Of a stretch of DNA of 64,000 nt, positions 17,401-26,682 are shown one piece after another. A program made the position numbers and the translations under genes. The notes under the pieces are model-generated. The model worked only from the letters and a program-made list of their open reading frames with translations, searched no databases and was not told the DNA's origin. This stretch comes from Lachnospiraceae bacterium (GTDB lineage Bacteria; Bacillota_A; Clostridia; Lachnospirales; Lachnospiraceae), in assembly GCA_021770615.1 (NCBI GenBank), contig JAETQR010000005.1:1-64000 (forward strand). The letters are read 5' to 3'. Every line of letters starts with the position of its first letter. Position 1 is the first letter of the stretch.

Positions 17401-18012
17401 GTCATTTTTTGTTACAAAAGTGACACTTCCATCCGGATTCCATGATACATCTGTCCGGCTGCTTTCCTTGTCCCTTGTAGCAGATGTTTCATTGACAGAA
17501 AAAATACTAACCGGACGCTTTCCGCTGTCATCCCCGATCCCTTTTACAAATTCTGCAGAAAACAATGTAAGTTCCGCGTCCGCAACTACCGATGCCACCT
17601 GGATCGTCGTATATGGATTACCCAATTTCAACTGATTTCCCAGATTAAAATAGATTTCCCTCTTTCCGGAAAATTGTGTCGCTCCTGTATAACTCTCCTT
17701 CTCACGGAATCCAAGTTGCTCAACCGGTTCTCCCTCTTCACTTTTTGACGGAGTCTTATAAGAGCCAAAAGAATTTTTAGCTGTTACAGTAAGATCCGGA
17801 TTCGCCTCTGACTCCGTCTGTACAAGATTGGGATTATTGATATACTTTTCATCAATATACGGACTCTTTGATAAATATTTACCAAAAATAACCCCATTGG
17901 ATACCAGATAATATCCTGCCACAATGACACAGGTAAGCAGCACTGTAAAGGCACTATACTTTATGATCCGGGACCGCTTGTTTTTTACAGTTACCGTTTT
18001 CTTCCCCTTCAT
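14419..18012 (-). CDS. Very large membrane-anchored protein at the end of the pilus operon
   Basis: A 1197-residue protein with AAAGGAG six nt before the ATG. A basic N-terminus is followed by one transmembrane helix (about residues 18-40, no lipobox); the rest is predicted to be outside. No catalytic motif is recognised. The region resembles a secreted, beta-rich and acidic protein with long segments such as LVILEIVPDMAQQSLGFLVSS and repeated Tyr/Asp/Asn-rich loops. It starts 21 nt after the pilin-like gene at 18034 and ends the operon. A role as pilus tip, adhesin or assembly partner is inferred from position only. It contains no LPXTG and no prepilin signature. Confidence 0.75.
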   Translation of the reverse strand: MKGKKTVTVKNKRSRIIKYSAFTVLLTCVIVAGYYLVSNGVIFGKYLSKSPYIDEKYINNPNLVQTESEANPDLTVTAKNSFGSYKTPSKSEEGEPVEQLGFREKESYTGATQFSGKREIYFNLGNQLKLGNPYTTIQVASVVADAELTLFSAEFVKGIGDDSGKRPVSIFSVNETSATRDKESSRTDVSWNPDGSVTFVTKNDGMRFFIDGSKKEPIDLKEYGYLKLVVDSQSEVMVSGYKSLPAVPQTDGTVQKGTKGNPLVILEIVPDMAQQSLGFLVSSREEGLPIDPLEFSYEVSRKNSNVKFFQSNPQNMGDNRYAFNDQVITGNDVKSWDTTNLQLLGGWLDNNNGGYAIYNPNGTVTGAPRATTNEDDRVNASLYYLDTYRTVEIRQDKSFVSEIVNGQSKKPIAEIQAAHPDLFVDKDGKQIDSKYLKNDKQWAWSFEKDKDDNNEYTVDVTGDESFTQDLQRYKNKEITFTQLAAAYPDLFKKTSDGKDILEKELQRADCWKIEREENQAVGYLVYVGPGKGDFSYGIWNGCWVDGDSAKNEWKYYENESDIPKEYNYTSIWPEGKANWEIANSGVLNNLKTGDGFPVSRISIDKIPGTDQAVPKKQTCTFKYKYEGYIFKFELIGVRFNDILKRMLFYYEDDVDSNGNVIMTADQKYEDTYVKVITLTPAMINQMDADDTADTLDYIERADMFYVSSYRSGDNSVVSMNSLYYNYVDLARDKNSVQTQNPNVEFASFHENDLEWVDCMKIMKRLSGDSSLPMFFTSTIGALLDEGVTRDKAANAHMYVDSGLKCTKRPGSLNNISKLYLVCTQFDLSASKDKPNNEIEYVSTFMDDIFDKIRQVPLLADEESDPNTAKYTGYYQRPNLCDCASASDIEKQKVYYLWNLFTFWPDVPVSPSEDALYDPDHNHLNVENLWKYGFLESTFSDGLGGMDTYTNAYNKGGSSAMGVVAGTTDPDRDFQNVVVGQEEGTRVNNNFTPFGNGVFNRLGKIFYKILNNGTPLTPKMIFGVLNTKESRKYYQKISNDSVLIDYDQSARYKNDRTLYLHCNLNNADNEETSIITSISFVNPDTGDKEVIVPQKLDGSLLEKKEVDFSQSQNVYAKITGYEVSKNDSLKFALPFSMKKWQAGYTTLRVDWVARTSKIRGTTFTPYQNPHDPANEEQVETAKQYAEVNIGQRGLFELQ

Positions 18013-18033
18013 AGACTTCTCCTTTCTACTGAT

Positions 18034-18753
18034 CTACTGATTCCTGAGATAAACCTTTTTTCCACATTTATACTCCGGTGCAATACCATCGTTCAATTCC
18101 ATATTAATATCAATTACATATTTCTTTGAATCTTCATTTTGTATTACTTCGCAATCAAATTCTCTGACATATTCTGCCAGAAGATAATTCCTCAAGTCAC
18201 TCGCACTCAACGCAGAAAGAGTCGATACATCCACAAGCTGTACCGTCGGATCAAACGAAGGCATCGGTGTCGCAGTCGCTCCCGGTGGCAGAGAAGCACC
18301 CGGTGCCGGAGTTGCTCCCGATGAAGCCTCGCTTGAACACTGTCCAAAATAGACGCATTCCTCACCGCCGGTTACTGTTGCTCCGGTATCCTTAAACCAG
18401 TATACATAAGAATCCGATTTCATATCTTTAATCTTCGCAAGTGTCTCGGTTCTCTTTGTTGCATCCTCCAAACCCTTGATCATCTCTTTTGCCTGCTTTT
18501 CGTTTGTAAAAAGAATCAGAAATTTCTCACTCTCGTCCCAGTATGCCCTCTCAGATTCCAACGCATAACTCTCCATATGATTCATAGCATCTTTTGCCTG
18601 ATTCTGTAATTCGATCCTTGCCTCGGTATCTCTCATACTCCTTGAGGAAAATGTCATGAGCGCTGTAACAACACCAAAAACAATCGTAGAAATTACGATT
18701 GCTAACATCAGTTCGACAAGGGAAAAACCTTTATTATTCAATTTCATCCTCAT
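18034..18753 (-). CDS. Minor prepilin (PilW-like)
   Basis: A 239-residue prepilin with AAAGGAGG ten nt upstream. The class III signal NNKGFSLVELMLA (cut after the Gly, Phe at +1, Glu at +5) precedes a long hydrophobic helix. The mature part has a Pro/Ala/Thr-rich low-complexity loop at about residues 140-165 (GATPAPGASLPPGATATPMP) and a beta-rich end. It resembles minor pilins that prime fibre assembly. It lies between the second small pilin and the 1197-residue protein, and should be processed by the peptidase encoded at 25877. Confidence 0.87.
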   Translation of the reverse strand: MRMKLNNKGFSLVELMLAIVISTIVFGVVTALMTFSSRSMRDTEARIELQNQAKDAMNHMESYALESERAYWDESEKFLILFTNEKQAKEMIKGLEDATKRTETLAKIKDMKSDSYVYWFKDTGATVTGGEECVYFGQCSSEASSGATPAPGASLPPGATATPMPSFDPTVQLVDVSTLSALSASDLRNYLLAEYVREFDCEVIQNEDSKKYVIDINMELNDGIAPEYKCGKKVYLRNQ

Positions 18754-18773
18754 CCCACATTTCCCTCCTTTAG

Positions 18774-19277
18774 TTAATCAATAAAATGCTTTCCTGTACT
18801 TGTAACCAATGTGATCTCATGCGCAGAATCACCTGATGACTTCACCACTTTAATTTTACTCGTAGGTGACGCTGTGTTTAAAAATGCACCATCCTTTCTG
18901 CGGACTCCGATCGTCACACACGTATTCGGCAGCGTAGAAATGTCATGCGTATCAAAAAATATCTTTAAATCACGATTTCCCACTACCTCTCCATCTGAGT
19001 AATTACCGGCAGATGGAGTAAAGGATGCTGAGTCATCAAACAAAATATAATAATCATCATCATAATAATACAGATGCATATAAGTTGATGAGGTTTTTGA
19101 CATATTGCGGGATTTTAAGGAAGTCAGTCCATTATCGATCTTAGCCGCACATTTTGATGCATTGGCAAGATTCAGATAACCAAAAGCTGCCACACCACCC
19201 GCAGACATGATCGCAAGGATCGCAATGACAACGATCAACTCGATCAGCGAAAATCCTGCATTTTCTAATTTTTTCAT
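18774..19277 (-). CDS. Minor prepilin (type II/IV pseudopilin-like)
   Basis: A 167-residue prepilin from the ATG at 19277; AGGTG lies six nt upstream, and in-frame starts at 19283 and 19286 are less well placed. The signal is NAGFSLIELIVVIAILAIM with Glu at +5. The mature domain has an N-terminal helix followed by a short beta domain (TSSTYMHLYYYDDDYYILFDD). A second pilin-like subunit, or the head of the minor pilin complex, is plausible. It is encoded 15 nt after the 835-codon gene. Confidence 0.85.
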   Translation of the reverse strand: MKKLENAGFSLIELIVVIAILAIMSAGGVAAFGYLNLANASKCAAKIDNGLTSLKSRNMSKTSSTYMHLYYYDDDYYILFDDSASFTPSAGNYSDGEVVGNRDLKIFFDTHDISTLPNTCVTIGVRRKDGAFLNTASPTSKIKVVKSSGDSAHEITLVTSTGKHFID

Positions 19278-19301
19278 CCTCATCACCTACTTTTCATCCA
19301 G

Positions 19302-21794
19302 TTAATTCGAATTTCTCTCCCAGTTTTCATAACTGATACAATCTGCTACATTCACAGAAGTTTTCTCTTCATCATCCAGACAGCGGAAATACTTCCACCA
19401 TCCGGTATCCTTGTTATCCCTGATCATATCCAGGATCTCTCCGATCATCGCAGGGTTTGCTTTATAACTTCCGCCGGCCTCGATCGAAACCTTGCCGCCT
19501 GCAATAATAAGTCCCTCAAAATCACTTGTCACGGTAACATTCTTCGCACCAAGAATAAGTCCTTTATGTACACCCGTTGGAATCGTATAATTTCCATTGT
19601 GGAAATGCAGTGCCCAGTCACTGTGCCCCGGAACACTCGTATCTAAATCCGGAAGTGCCTCGCTGCCTCTCACAAACTGATTATCATCTGAAGTATCCGT
19701 TCCGCCCGTATCAATATTCAGGATCACATCACAAACGAGCTCACTCGAAGGAGAGTTGAGTTCTCCCCGGATATCGCCGATCCCGTCGCTTCCGGATGGA
19801 AGGAGCGTCCTCTGGAGTCCAAGATAATTTTTCATCTTTGATCTCCCATCCTCCAAAAGAGCCTGATTGGGGTTTCCACTTCCATCATAATAGTTGGGAG
19901 ACTGCTGTTTGGATCCCCCCTGTGCATAATAATTATGTATGATATTTCCGGCGATCAGATAAAGAGCCGGTGATATTTTCATTCCCTCACCATCTGTCGG
20001 AGAAATATATGTCTCTGCTTTGTCATCCAGATTGGTCTTATTCGCAGCCCCGGTTTCATCCATTCCGCTGTAATAATTTGAAAAATATTCATTTGCTTTC
20101 GATTCACTTGCAAAATTCAGGTAAAGATATACATAATTTCCTGTGTTGCTAAAGTTCGCCGTGATCAACTTATCATAATTTCCGGATGCATCCGTATGCT
20201 GGTCCACATAATTCCATATATTAGGATCATTCTTCAACTGTTCCAATTTGATTGACGCCAAAATATTATCCGCATCAATTTCATCCCTCACAAGCGGATT
20301 ATGCTCGCCGACAATATATTTCTCCGGAACAAGATAAGCAATCTGGTTACTCTTTACCGCCAGAGATTCACCCATCATGATATCATCCGCAGAATCCGGA
20401 TATTTCCCATCTGCTCCCGGCGTTGACTCGTTCCTCTGGACAAAGGTACGTCCTGCCAGAACGAGTTTCGTAAGCGCACTGCTTGTAAGCGTTGTATTTT
20501 TTCCATTGATCAGAATCGCACTGCTGTAATCCGAACGCATTGATCCTGCCGTATTGGTGTTTTGTTCATTGTAACTGTAGCCATAATAATTTCCACCAAT
20601 GTTCAGCGTGGAATCATTATCCTCTATACTCGTATCATCAAGAATATAGGAATTCTCCTGGATATTTACATTAGAGGTCAGATTCGTCCCTCCCATCGGC
20701 TGGCGGAGTACGATATTCTTTAACCAGAGATCCCCCAGACTGCTGAGCCCGGTTAATCCATTCATCGTCACATTCGATCCCGAGAAGATATTCAGGTTAC
20801 CACGACTGATGATCTGTTTACTGTTGAACGAAACCGTAGAATTTGGTAAAATCTCAATTCCGGAATCCGTATCATCCCCATTTTGACTGCTGAGCGGCTG
20901 TTTCGCAGTACCTGAATACACACTTCCGGAAACACCGGCACTCATCACACTCCCGCTCCCTACGGAAAAAATATCATCACTGATCGAAATATAATGTTTC
21001 AACTGATCAAACGTACTGTTTCCCTCAAACGCATAATCCGGTACACCAATATTGATATCCGTCTGGATATTCGTATGGTAATCTGCCTCATCCGTATAAT
21101 TGATCAAAAGTCCCCTTATCGTCAAAGACAGCTTCTTACTTTCCACATCATAAGTAAACCGGTACTTAAGATTATTTCCATAAACAGAAGTAAGCGACGC
21201 CGGATTTGTCGTCATCTTCTTTATATTATTCATGCTCTCGACACTCAGATCCTGCCAGGACGTTGTTTTCAACTTTTCCGCATTTTCCTTGTCGTCCTCT
21301 GAAAGAGCTTCGTATGCCTGCACCTGCGAAACGAGCGGATCCAATACATCGTCTGCCGGATCAGTTGCCGGCACACTTGAACCCGGGGCACTATTAAGCT
21401 TCCTCAAAACCCCGATTAGATACTTTTTCCCATATTCAAATTTTTTGCCGCTCAGAGAACCGGGTAATGTCACACCCGGAGCCGGCGAAGTGGAAACTGT
21501 AGATGTATAATTCTCCATCACATCAAGATATGCCTTTTCATTTACCTCTCCCGCCAATTCTTCAATCCCGCTTCTGACCTCAGAAAGATAACCCTCTGTC
21601 TGATAAAAATTATCGGTCGAATAATGGTCTACAATGACTGCCGTCACATAATTTGTCGCAAGTGATAAAACAGTAGCACCCACAATCGATACAAACATAA
21701 CACCAATGATCACAAATACAAAAGCAGACCCTCTGTCATCCTCGTTTATTTTATTGAGTTTTTCTTTCAGTTTCATCTTGATTTTTTTCCACAT
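19302..21794 (-). CDS. Giant PilX-like pilus protein
   Basis: The ATG at 21794 has GGAGG at eight nt. The 830-residue product starts with a basic leader and DDRGSAFVFVIIGVMFVSI, a hydrophobic helix after a Gly like PilX N-termini but without Glu at +5. The exterior part includes a likely beta-helix or repeat region at about 290-440 (short hydrophobic strands such as SVSFNSKQI, NIFSGSNVTMNG and NVNIQENSYIL) and again near the end (GVHKGLILGAKNVTVTS, GLIIAGGKVSIEAGG). These patterns resemble polymer-like right-handed repeats. Far longer than standard PilX, it may be an adhesive tip subunit. It is encoded between the PilV-like and small pilin genes. Confidence 0.75.
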   Translation of the reverse strand: MWKKIKMKLKEKLNKINEDDRGSAFVFVIIGVMFVSIVGATVLSLATNYVTAVIVDHYSTDNFYQTEGYLSEVRSGIEELAGEVNEKAYLDVMENYTSTVSTSPAPGVTLPGSLSGKKFEYGKKYLIGVLRKLNSAPGSSVPATDPADDVLDPLVSQVQAYEALSEDDKENAEKLKTTSWQDLSVESMNNIKKMTTNPASLTSVYGNNLKYRFTYDVESKKLSLTIRGLLINYTDEADYHTNIQTDINIGVPDYAFEGNSTFDQLKHYISISDDIFSVGSGSVMSAGVSGSVYSGTAKQPLSSQNGDDTDSGIEILPNSTVSFNSKQIISRGNLNIFSGSNVTMNGLTGLSSLGDLWLKNIVLRQPMGGTNLTSNVNIQENSYILDDTSIEDNDSTLNIGGNYYGYSYNEQNTNTAGSMRSDYSSAILINGKNTTLTSSALTKLVLAGRTFVQRNESTPGADGKYPDSADDIMMGESLAVKSNQIAYLVPEKYIVGEHNPLVRDEIDADNILASIKLEQLKNDPNIWNYVDQHTDASGNYDKLITANFSNTGNYVYLYLNFASESKANEYFSNYYSGMDETGAANKTNLDDKAETYISPTDGEGMKISPALYLIAGNIIHNYYAQGGSKQQSPNYYDGSGNPNQALLEDGRSKMKNYLGLQRTLLPSGSDGIGDIRGELNSPSSELVCDVILNIDTGGTDTSDDNQFVRGSEALPDLDTSVPGHSDWALHFHNGNYTIPTGVHKGLILGAKNVTVTSDFEGLIIAGGKVSIEAGGSYKANPAMIGEILDMIRDNKDTGWWKYFRCLDDEEKTSVNVADCISYENWERNSN

Positions 21795-21840
21795 CTGAAA
21801 AACCTCCATTTATCCTCCCAAAAGCCTTTTGGATCCTGTC

Positions 21841-23139
21841 TTACTCTGCAAAGGTTGATTCTACGTGAGCAATCGCATCATCTGCTTCATAGTTTGTCTT
21901 GGTCGCATCATAGTCAAAAACATCCACATAGATCTTACCGATCCGCCTGGATTTCTCTTTTTTTACATAAGAATCAAATTTCCCCCTGCTGTTCGTCTTC
22001 AGGGTAAAACCTTCCACTCCAATACTGTTATCCGGATGATCCGGCCGGTTCAGATTTGAATAAACATTCGTATAACCAACCGAAGGACTATTCACCATCT
22101 TTAACTTATATGTACCGATACTCGACACATCCGGCGGTGTGACCCCCGCCACCTTCTGATAAGTCAGATAAAAATTCATTTTAGCCATTTCCGTATCAGA
22201 AATCCCTGCGCCGAACGTAATCTCAAAATGTTCTGTTCTTGCAGCATCCCACGCCGGCTTGTAGAATACAAAAATATTTTTCAATTTATCTTTCCGGATC
22301 TCCGTCATCTCAACCGTCACTTCTTTTGTTACGGTTCCTCCCGGAAATCCGTCAGACATTACATCCGTGTAGATCTCACTGACTGCCACATCTACCTCGT
22401 CATCCTCTGCCGCCACCACATTTGTCTCTGCATAAACCTCTTCCGGTCTCGGGATATAATAATCGTTATATTCGGAATCAATATCCGCTCCGTCAACCGT
22501 CTGTGTATCACTATCGTATGTATCAAAATCCATATGTACTTTGGCTAAATAGTCAAAGCCATTTACTTTGATCTTTTTCTTAAGATTCATCGGTTCCGGA
22601 GAAGCAGATGCCACCGCCGGATATTCAGAAAGAGGATCTGTATCGATCTCCCATGGCCCGTCTTCCATGACCGGCGTCGCCGTCGGAGATGCCGCTGGCG
22701 TAGGAGTAACCGGCGTAGGAGATGACAATACACTGGTTCCGTCATCTACATGCATGCATACAACACGGCTCAGGCCCGCTTTGATATCTGCCTGTGTCAC
22801 TGTCGCTCCCGTCGGCACATGATAGGCATATCTGTAATATACGCGCACATTATATGTATCCGTTGCCGACAGCGGAGTCGCGGTCGGCGCAGGCGTCCCC
22901 GTCGATATGACCTCACTGATCTGATCAAAATTTGAATACGCTTTCAATTCGTCTGCCGCATCCTCAGCAACCATCGTAGCTGTCTGCCGCTCACGCCCAT
23001 CAATCGTCTGCACGGAAGAATATGTATAATAATTTATGATCGGCAGTGTGATAAGTGCCAGTATGACAACTGCCAGCATGACTTCTATCAAAGAAAAACC
23101 GCTATTATCCTGGAATGACTCCTTAAAACGCACGCTCAC
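21841..23139 (-). CDS. Minor prepilin (PilV-like), large
   Basis: A 432-residue prepilin starting at a GTG; a second GTG two codons later is also possible. The signal is NSGFSLIEVMLAVVILALI with Glu at +5. The body is large for a pilin and includes Pro/Thr-rich linkers near residues 100 and 140-160 (TPVTPTPAASPTATP) and beta-rich acidic segments. The extra domain probably sits at the fibre surface. It starts 15 nt after pilO. A priming or adhesion role is inferred. Confidence 0.82.
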   Translation of the reverse strand: MSVRFKESFQDNSGFSLIEVMLAVVILALITLPIINYYTYSSVQTIDGRERQTATMVAEDAADELKAYSNFDQISEVISTGTPAPTATPLSATDTYNVRVYYRYAYHVPTGATVTQADIKAGLSRVVCMHVDDGTSVLSSPTPVTPTPAASPTATPVMEDGPWEIDTDPLSEYPAVASASPEPMNLKKKIKVNGFDYLAKVHMDFDTYDSDTQTVDGADIDSEYNDYYIPRPEEVYAETNVVAAEDDEVDVAVSEIYTDVMSDGFPGGTVTKEVTVEMTEIRKDKLKNIFVFYKPAWDAARTEHFEITFGAGISDTEMAKMNFYLTYQKVAGVTPPDVSSIGTYKLKMVNSPSVGYTNVYSNLNRPDHPDNSIGVEGFTLKTNSRGKFDSYVKKEKSRRIGKIYVDVFDYDATKTNYEADDAIAHVESTFAE

Positions 23140-23154
23140 ACCGCCTTTCTACAA

Positions 23155-23874
23155 TCATTTCTTCTCGTATGTACCAAAAACATTATCCTTACCATAATTA
23201 AACTCTGACATATCCGGATCTTTATATGGCACACCATTTCCGAGCATGCAGTAAAAATTAACTCCCATGTTTCCTGAAAGCTTACCCGTACTGGAATCAA
23301 ACTGAAGACTCACATTTCCGACGGAAAGCTTCTCCTTATTCTCCGTGATCCAATCCAACGCTTTATAAACCTGTTTTACTGTTCCCGAAAAGTTTATCGT
23401 ATAGGTAGCCGAAGAACCGATCATCTGATCCATATCCACTACCGTGATCTCAGACATTGTTTCTGCCTCCATCTCCTCTTCCGGCACCGTCGTACCAGAG
23501 GAAAGAACCTGCCCTTTATAATAAAACGGAGCCGGACTTCCTTTGGCAATACTCTCCACATCAATTCCCGTATTGATCATCAGACGATAGAGCAGATAAA
23601 GAGACTTCTGCTCCGTGATCTTCACGGGGAAGGACTGAATAAAATCATCAATATCATCCACATATAGTGATGTAAATATCTCTAAATCCGTCACCTGCGG
23701 CTGCAGGCTTTCCAAATAGCTGATGCGCTCATTTGCCTCTGTTGTTTTTTTCTCATAATCCGAAACTTTGTCCATGTTCGTTTGATAAACGAAAAAATAG
23801 GTGAGAACAATAAGCAGAACTGCTACAAGTATAAGTATGACCCGTATCTGTGTCAGTGTCAGTTTTCCCTTCAT
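23155..23874 (-). CDS. pilO: PilO-type pilus assembly protein
   Basis: A 239-residue bitopic protein. A short basic N-terminus is followed by one transmembrane helix (about 10-30), a coiled-coil (about 32-60) and an alpha-beta domain, the PilO architecture. It forms the inner-membrane alignment complex with PilM and PilN. The ATG at 23874 follows the PilM-PilN stop by two nt and shares its AGGAGG. The match is by layout, size and position more than by unique motifs. Confidence 0.78.
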   Translation of the reverse strand: MKGKLTLTQIRVILILVAVLLIVLTYFFVYQTNMDKVSDYEKKTTEANERISYLESLQPQVTDLEIFTSLYVDDIDDFIQSFPVKITEQKSLYLLYRLMINTGIDVESIAKGSPAPFYYKGQVLSSGTTVPEEEMEAETMSEITVVDMDQMIGSSATYTINFSGTVKQVYKALDWITENKEKLSVGNVSLQFDSSTGKLSGNMGVNFYCMLGNGVPYKDPDMSEFNYGKDNVFGTYEKK

Positions 23875-23876
23875 AA

Positions 23877-25667
23877 TCACTCCGCCTCCTTCTCTACCTG
23901 TAATATATCCTGCAGATATTCCAGTTCAACCGAATCCATCTGCTCTACATTCGTTATATAATCAAAAGAAATGCTATAAACATACTGTCTCTTCTTTGTC
24001 ACTGTATCTTCTCCCTTGGAGATCGAACTCGATATCGTAACATTTTTAATGTCGCGGATCAGGTTCAACCGGATCACAAGAGCTGCTACCGAAGATAACT
24101 TATCTGTTGAAACACAGTTGATCGTACCACCCTCATCTGTCGTCGTGATCCCATTGATACTGAAAGATTCAGGACATCCCTCTTGTATATCATCTAACAC
24201 TTCATGCAACCTGTTATTATTCGTATTAACCGTATTTTCAATCAGACGGTAAACCCCGACCTGGGCTCTCGTCTGCTGAAGTTCATTATAACGCTGTTCG
24301 ATCGGTGCCAGACTGAGTGCCTTCGCATTCGCCGCCTCATAAGTATCCTCTGCCGATCCAAGCTGGATAAAAGAAAATACTGACACCGCCACACAGAGCA
24401 CGATCGCCGCCACAAACACCACAGCAATACTCATGACAGAATCTTTTGTAGCCACTTTATTTTTTATGTCATCCGGAATAAAGTTTACCGGACTGTATAC
24501 GGCACCAAAGCATCCCACATATTGAAGGATATTCGCATTCACCTCGATCTGCCGGTTGAACGATACACCGGTCAGCTCATTCGGTGTGCGAGCCGGTATA
24601 CCGAGCTCATTATTCATTAATTCATGGATTCCGGCTATATTTGCACCGTTTCCGGTCACAATGATCGACTGGATCGGCTCTTCTCTGTATCTGGAATTAT
24701 AATACTCCATAACACGGTAAATGTTCCCGATCAGCGAGGAAGCACTCTGCGTGAGCTCGATCCTCTTCTGCATCGACAGGTCCCCCTGCGGATTTGATGC
24801 ATTCAGCGTATGAAGCAGCACTCTCTGGGAAGCCAGAAGTTTCACTGCCTTGTCATATTCCGGAACCTGAAATGCCGGCTCCGCCATCGCTGCCTCTATA
24901 ATATTCGTAGCTCCATATGGGATTACCCTCTGGAGAAGAAGCTTCTCTTTACTCATGATATTGATCAGGGTATTCTCACGGTTGATCTGAACTGCCATCT
25001 CAACACCTTCGGACACCTGACGTCTCATGATCTGGAAAATGCCATTTCCATCCACTTCAATGCCTACTACATTAAAGTCACACCCTTCGGCCAGCGCATA
25101 ATAAGAACGGACCAGATCGATCGGTGCTGCATATACCAAAAGGTCAATGACCCTTTCAACTTCATTTTCCTTTTTCTTCTTACCAATCGAAAAATCAAGT
25201 CCCTTTTTCTTCTTTTTCGTGTCGTCGGTCACTTCATTTTCTTCTTTTTCTTTTTCGCTGCCGTCGGTCACTTCCTCATTTTCTGCGATATCTCTTCCCT
25301 CTCCCTGTTTTACATAAGAGAAGATATACTTTTCCTTATCAACCGGAAACATATCGTTAACTTTAGCATCCACGATCCCTTGTATTTTATTATCCTTTAC
25401 AAACGGAATCGTCGTCTCACGGTTCGCAATCTTAGAAGATGTAAGGGAAAAAATGACATCTTTGGTCGCAATGCCTTTTTCCATACACGCCTGTTTGATC
25501 CTCCGGCTGACATCTATGATATTTTTTACCTCTCCGTCTACAACTGCGCCCTGGGGCGTCGGCACACGCACGCAGCCATATACGGTAGGATTCACCGGAC
25601 TATTGTCCATATGTACGATCCTTATCGTCTTTGCCCCAACACGTACTACGATTACTTTCTTAGCCAT
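23877..25667 (-). CDS. PilM-PilN fusion protein
   Basis: The ATG at 25667 is preceded by AAAGGAGG at five nt. The 596-residue product joins two pilus proteins that are normally separate. Residues 1-390 are a PilM-like actin-fold domain (VRVGAKTIRIV at the start, SIIVTGNGANIAGI about 334-347). It carries a highly charged Lys/Glu insertion at about 125-172. Residues 394-434 read VNFIPDDIKNK followed by one transmembrane helix (412-434), as in the PilN N-terminus. The rest is a PilN-like coiled-coil and ferredoxin-like domain. In standard systems PilM binds the short cytoplasmic PilN tail, so the fusion would make that contact covalent. PilO follows immediately. Confidence 0.85.
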   Translation of the reverse strand: MAKKVIVVRVGAKTIRIVHMDNSPVNPTVYGCVRVPTPQGAVVDGEVKNIIDVSRRIKQACMEKGIATKDVIFSLTSSKIANRETTIPFVKDNKIQGIVDAKVNDMFPVDKEKYIFSYVKQGEGRDIAENEEVTDGSEKEKEENEVTDDTKKKKKGLDFSIGKKKKENEVERVIDLLVYAAPIDLVRSYYALAEGCDFNVVGIEVDGNGIFQIMRRQVSEGVEMAVQINRENTLINIMSKEKLLLQRVIPYGATNIIEAAMAEPAFQVPEYDKAVKLLASQRVLLHTLNASNPQGDLSMQKRIELTQSASSLIGNIYRVMEYYNSRYREEPIQSIIVTGNGANIAGIHELMNNELGIPARTPNELTGVSFNRQIEVNANILQYVGCFGAVYSPVNFIPDDIKNKVATKDSVMSIAVVFVAAIVLCVAVSVFSFIQLGSAEDTYEAANAKALSLAPIEQRYNELQQTRAQVGVYRLIENTVNTNNNRLHEVLDDIQEGCPESFSINGITTTDEGGTINCVSTDKLSSVAALVIRLNLIRDIKNVTISSSISKGEDTVTKKRQYVYSISFDYITNVEQMDSVELEYLQDILQVEKEAE

Positions 25668-25876
25668 AATAACCTCCTTTGTAATGCGCACATCGGCCAG
25701 ACAGCCAACACCTCATCTTCTGCGCACATTTACCCTCCTCATTTCTCACTTTTATGGATTTTACTGCTTTTTCTATCCGTGTAGTTACTACACAAGCAGA
25801 ATGTATAAAGTAAAAAAAAGAAAAAACACTAAAATCCACAAAATAGCATACTCAAAACAGCATAAATCCTGTGTTC

Positions 25877-26632
25877 TTATACCAACCCGATATACCACTC
25901 CAAAAACTGCTCTCCCCACAGCATAGCGACAAATATCCCTACCGAAAGGTAAGGTCCCATTGCAAACTTCGTTTTTTTCTTCGTAACAGCGATCACAATA
26001 CATTGGATCACTGAACCTATGATGCACCCAAATACCAGTGCAAGCAGAATATTCCCCCATCCAAGGCACACTCCGGCCACCGCCATAAGTTTGATGTCTC
26101 CTCCGCCGATTCCTCTGCCTCTCGTCACGATAAAACACAAGAGCAAAAAAAGACTTGCCGCAAAGAAGCCAATGATATAGTCTATAAAACGATCCAGATC
26201 AAATATCATATGTACGATCCCAATGCCAAGGATTACCACATTCACGCTGAGAGGTATCTCCATCGTTCGGTAGTCGATTACACTCAGCACCAAAAGTGCT
26301 GATACCAGAAGGCAATATAAACCGCTCTCAACATTCATGCCATTCACGAAAAAAACGATGACATATAATATCCCATTCAAAAACTCCACTGCAGGGTATT
26401 GTAAGGACAACTTTATCCCGCAATATCTACATTTCCCTTTTAAAAAGAGAAAACTGAAAAGCGGGAATAAATCATACCATGCAAGTGCATGACCACAATT
26501 CATACAATGAGAATTTACCGTGACAACGCTTTCTTTCTTTGGAATCCGATAGATACACACGTTCAGAAAGCTTCCAATCACAATGCCATATACGAAAATA
26601 AATATGTAAAGCAATGCAGTCAGTGATGTCAC
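25877..26632 (-). CDS. pilD: Prepilin peptidase (PilD-type)
   Basis: A 251-residue polytopic aspartyl protease that cuts prepilin leaders and methylates the new N-terminus. The start is a GTG at 26632 with AAGGAG at eight nt. The N-terminal GSFLNVCIYRIP is followed by a four-Cys motif (CMNCG...CRYCG) linked to methyltransferase function. The catalytic aspartates lie in IDYRTMEIP and GGGDIKLMA. About seven membrane segments are visible. It is placed between the major pilin gene and pilMN and serves all the pilins in the cluster. The 185 bp between it and pilMN hold no supported gene. Confidence 0.94.
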   Translation of the reverse strand: MTSLTALLYIFIFVYGIVIGSFLNVCIYRIPKKESVVTVNSHCMNCGHALAWYDLFPLFSFLFLKGKCRYCGIKLSLQYPAVEFLNGILYVIVFFVNGMNVESGLYCLLVSALLVLSVIDYRTMEIPLSVNVVILGIGIVHMIFDLDRFIDYIIGFFAASLFLLLCFIVTRGRGIGGGDIKLMAVAGVCLGWGNILLALVFGCIIGSVIQCIVIAVTKKKTKFAMGPYLSVGIFVAMLWGEQFLEWYIGLV

Positions 26633-26682
26633 GGTAGATTCTCCTTAATGTACTATTATGTTTCTGTCGTTTCAAACATCAA

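Noticed and set aside
24810..25784. 324-codon rightward frame opposite pilMN
   Set aside because: It is antisense to a clearly conserved protein, has unusual composition (Leu/Ile/Phe/His-rich) and no ribosome site.
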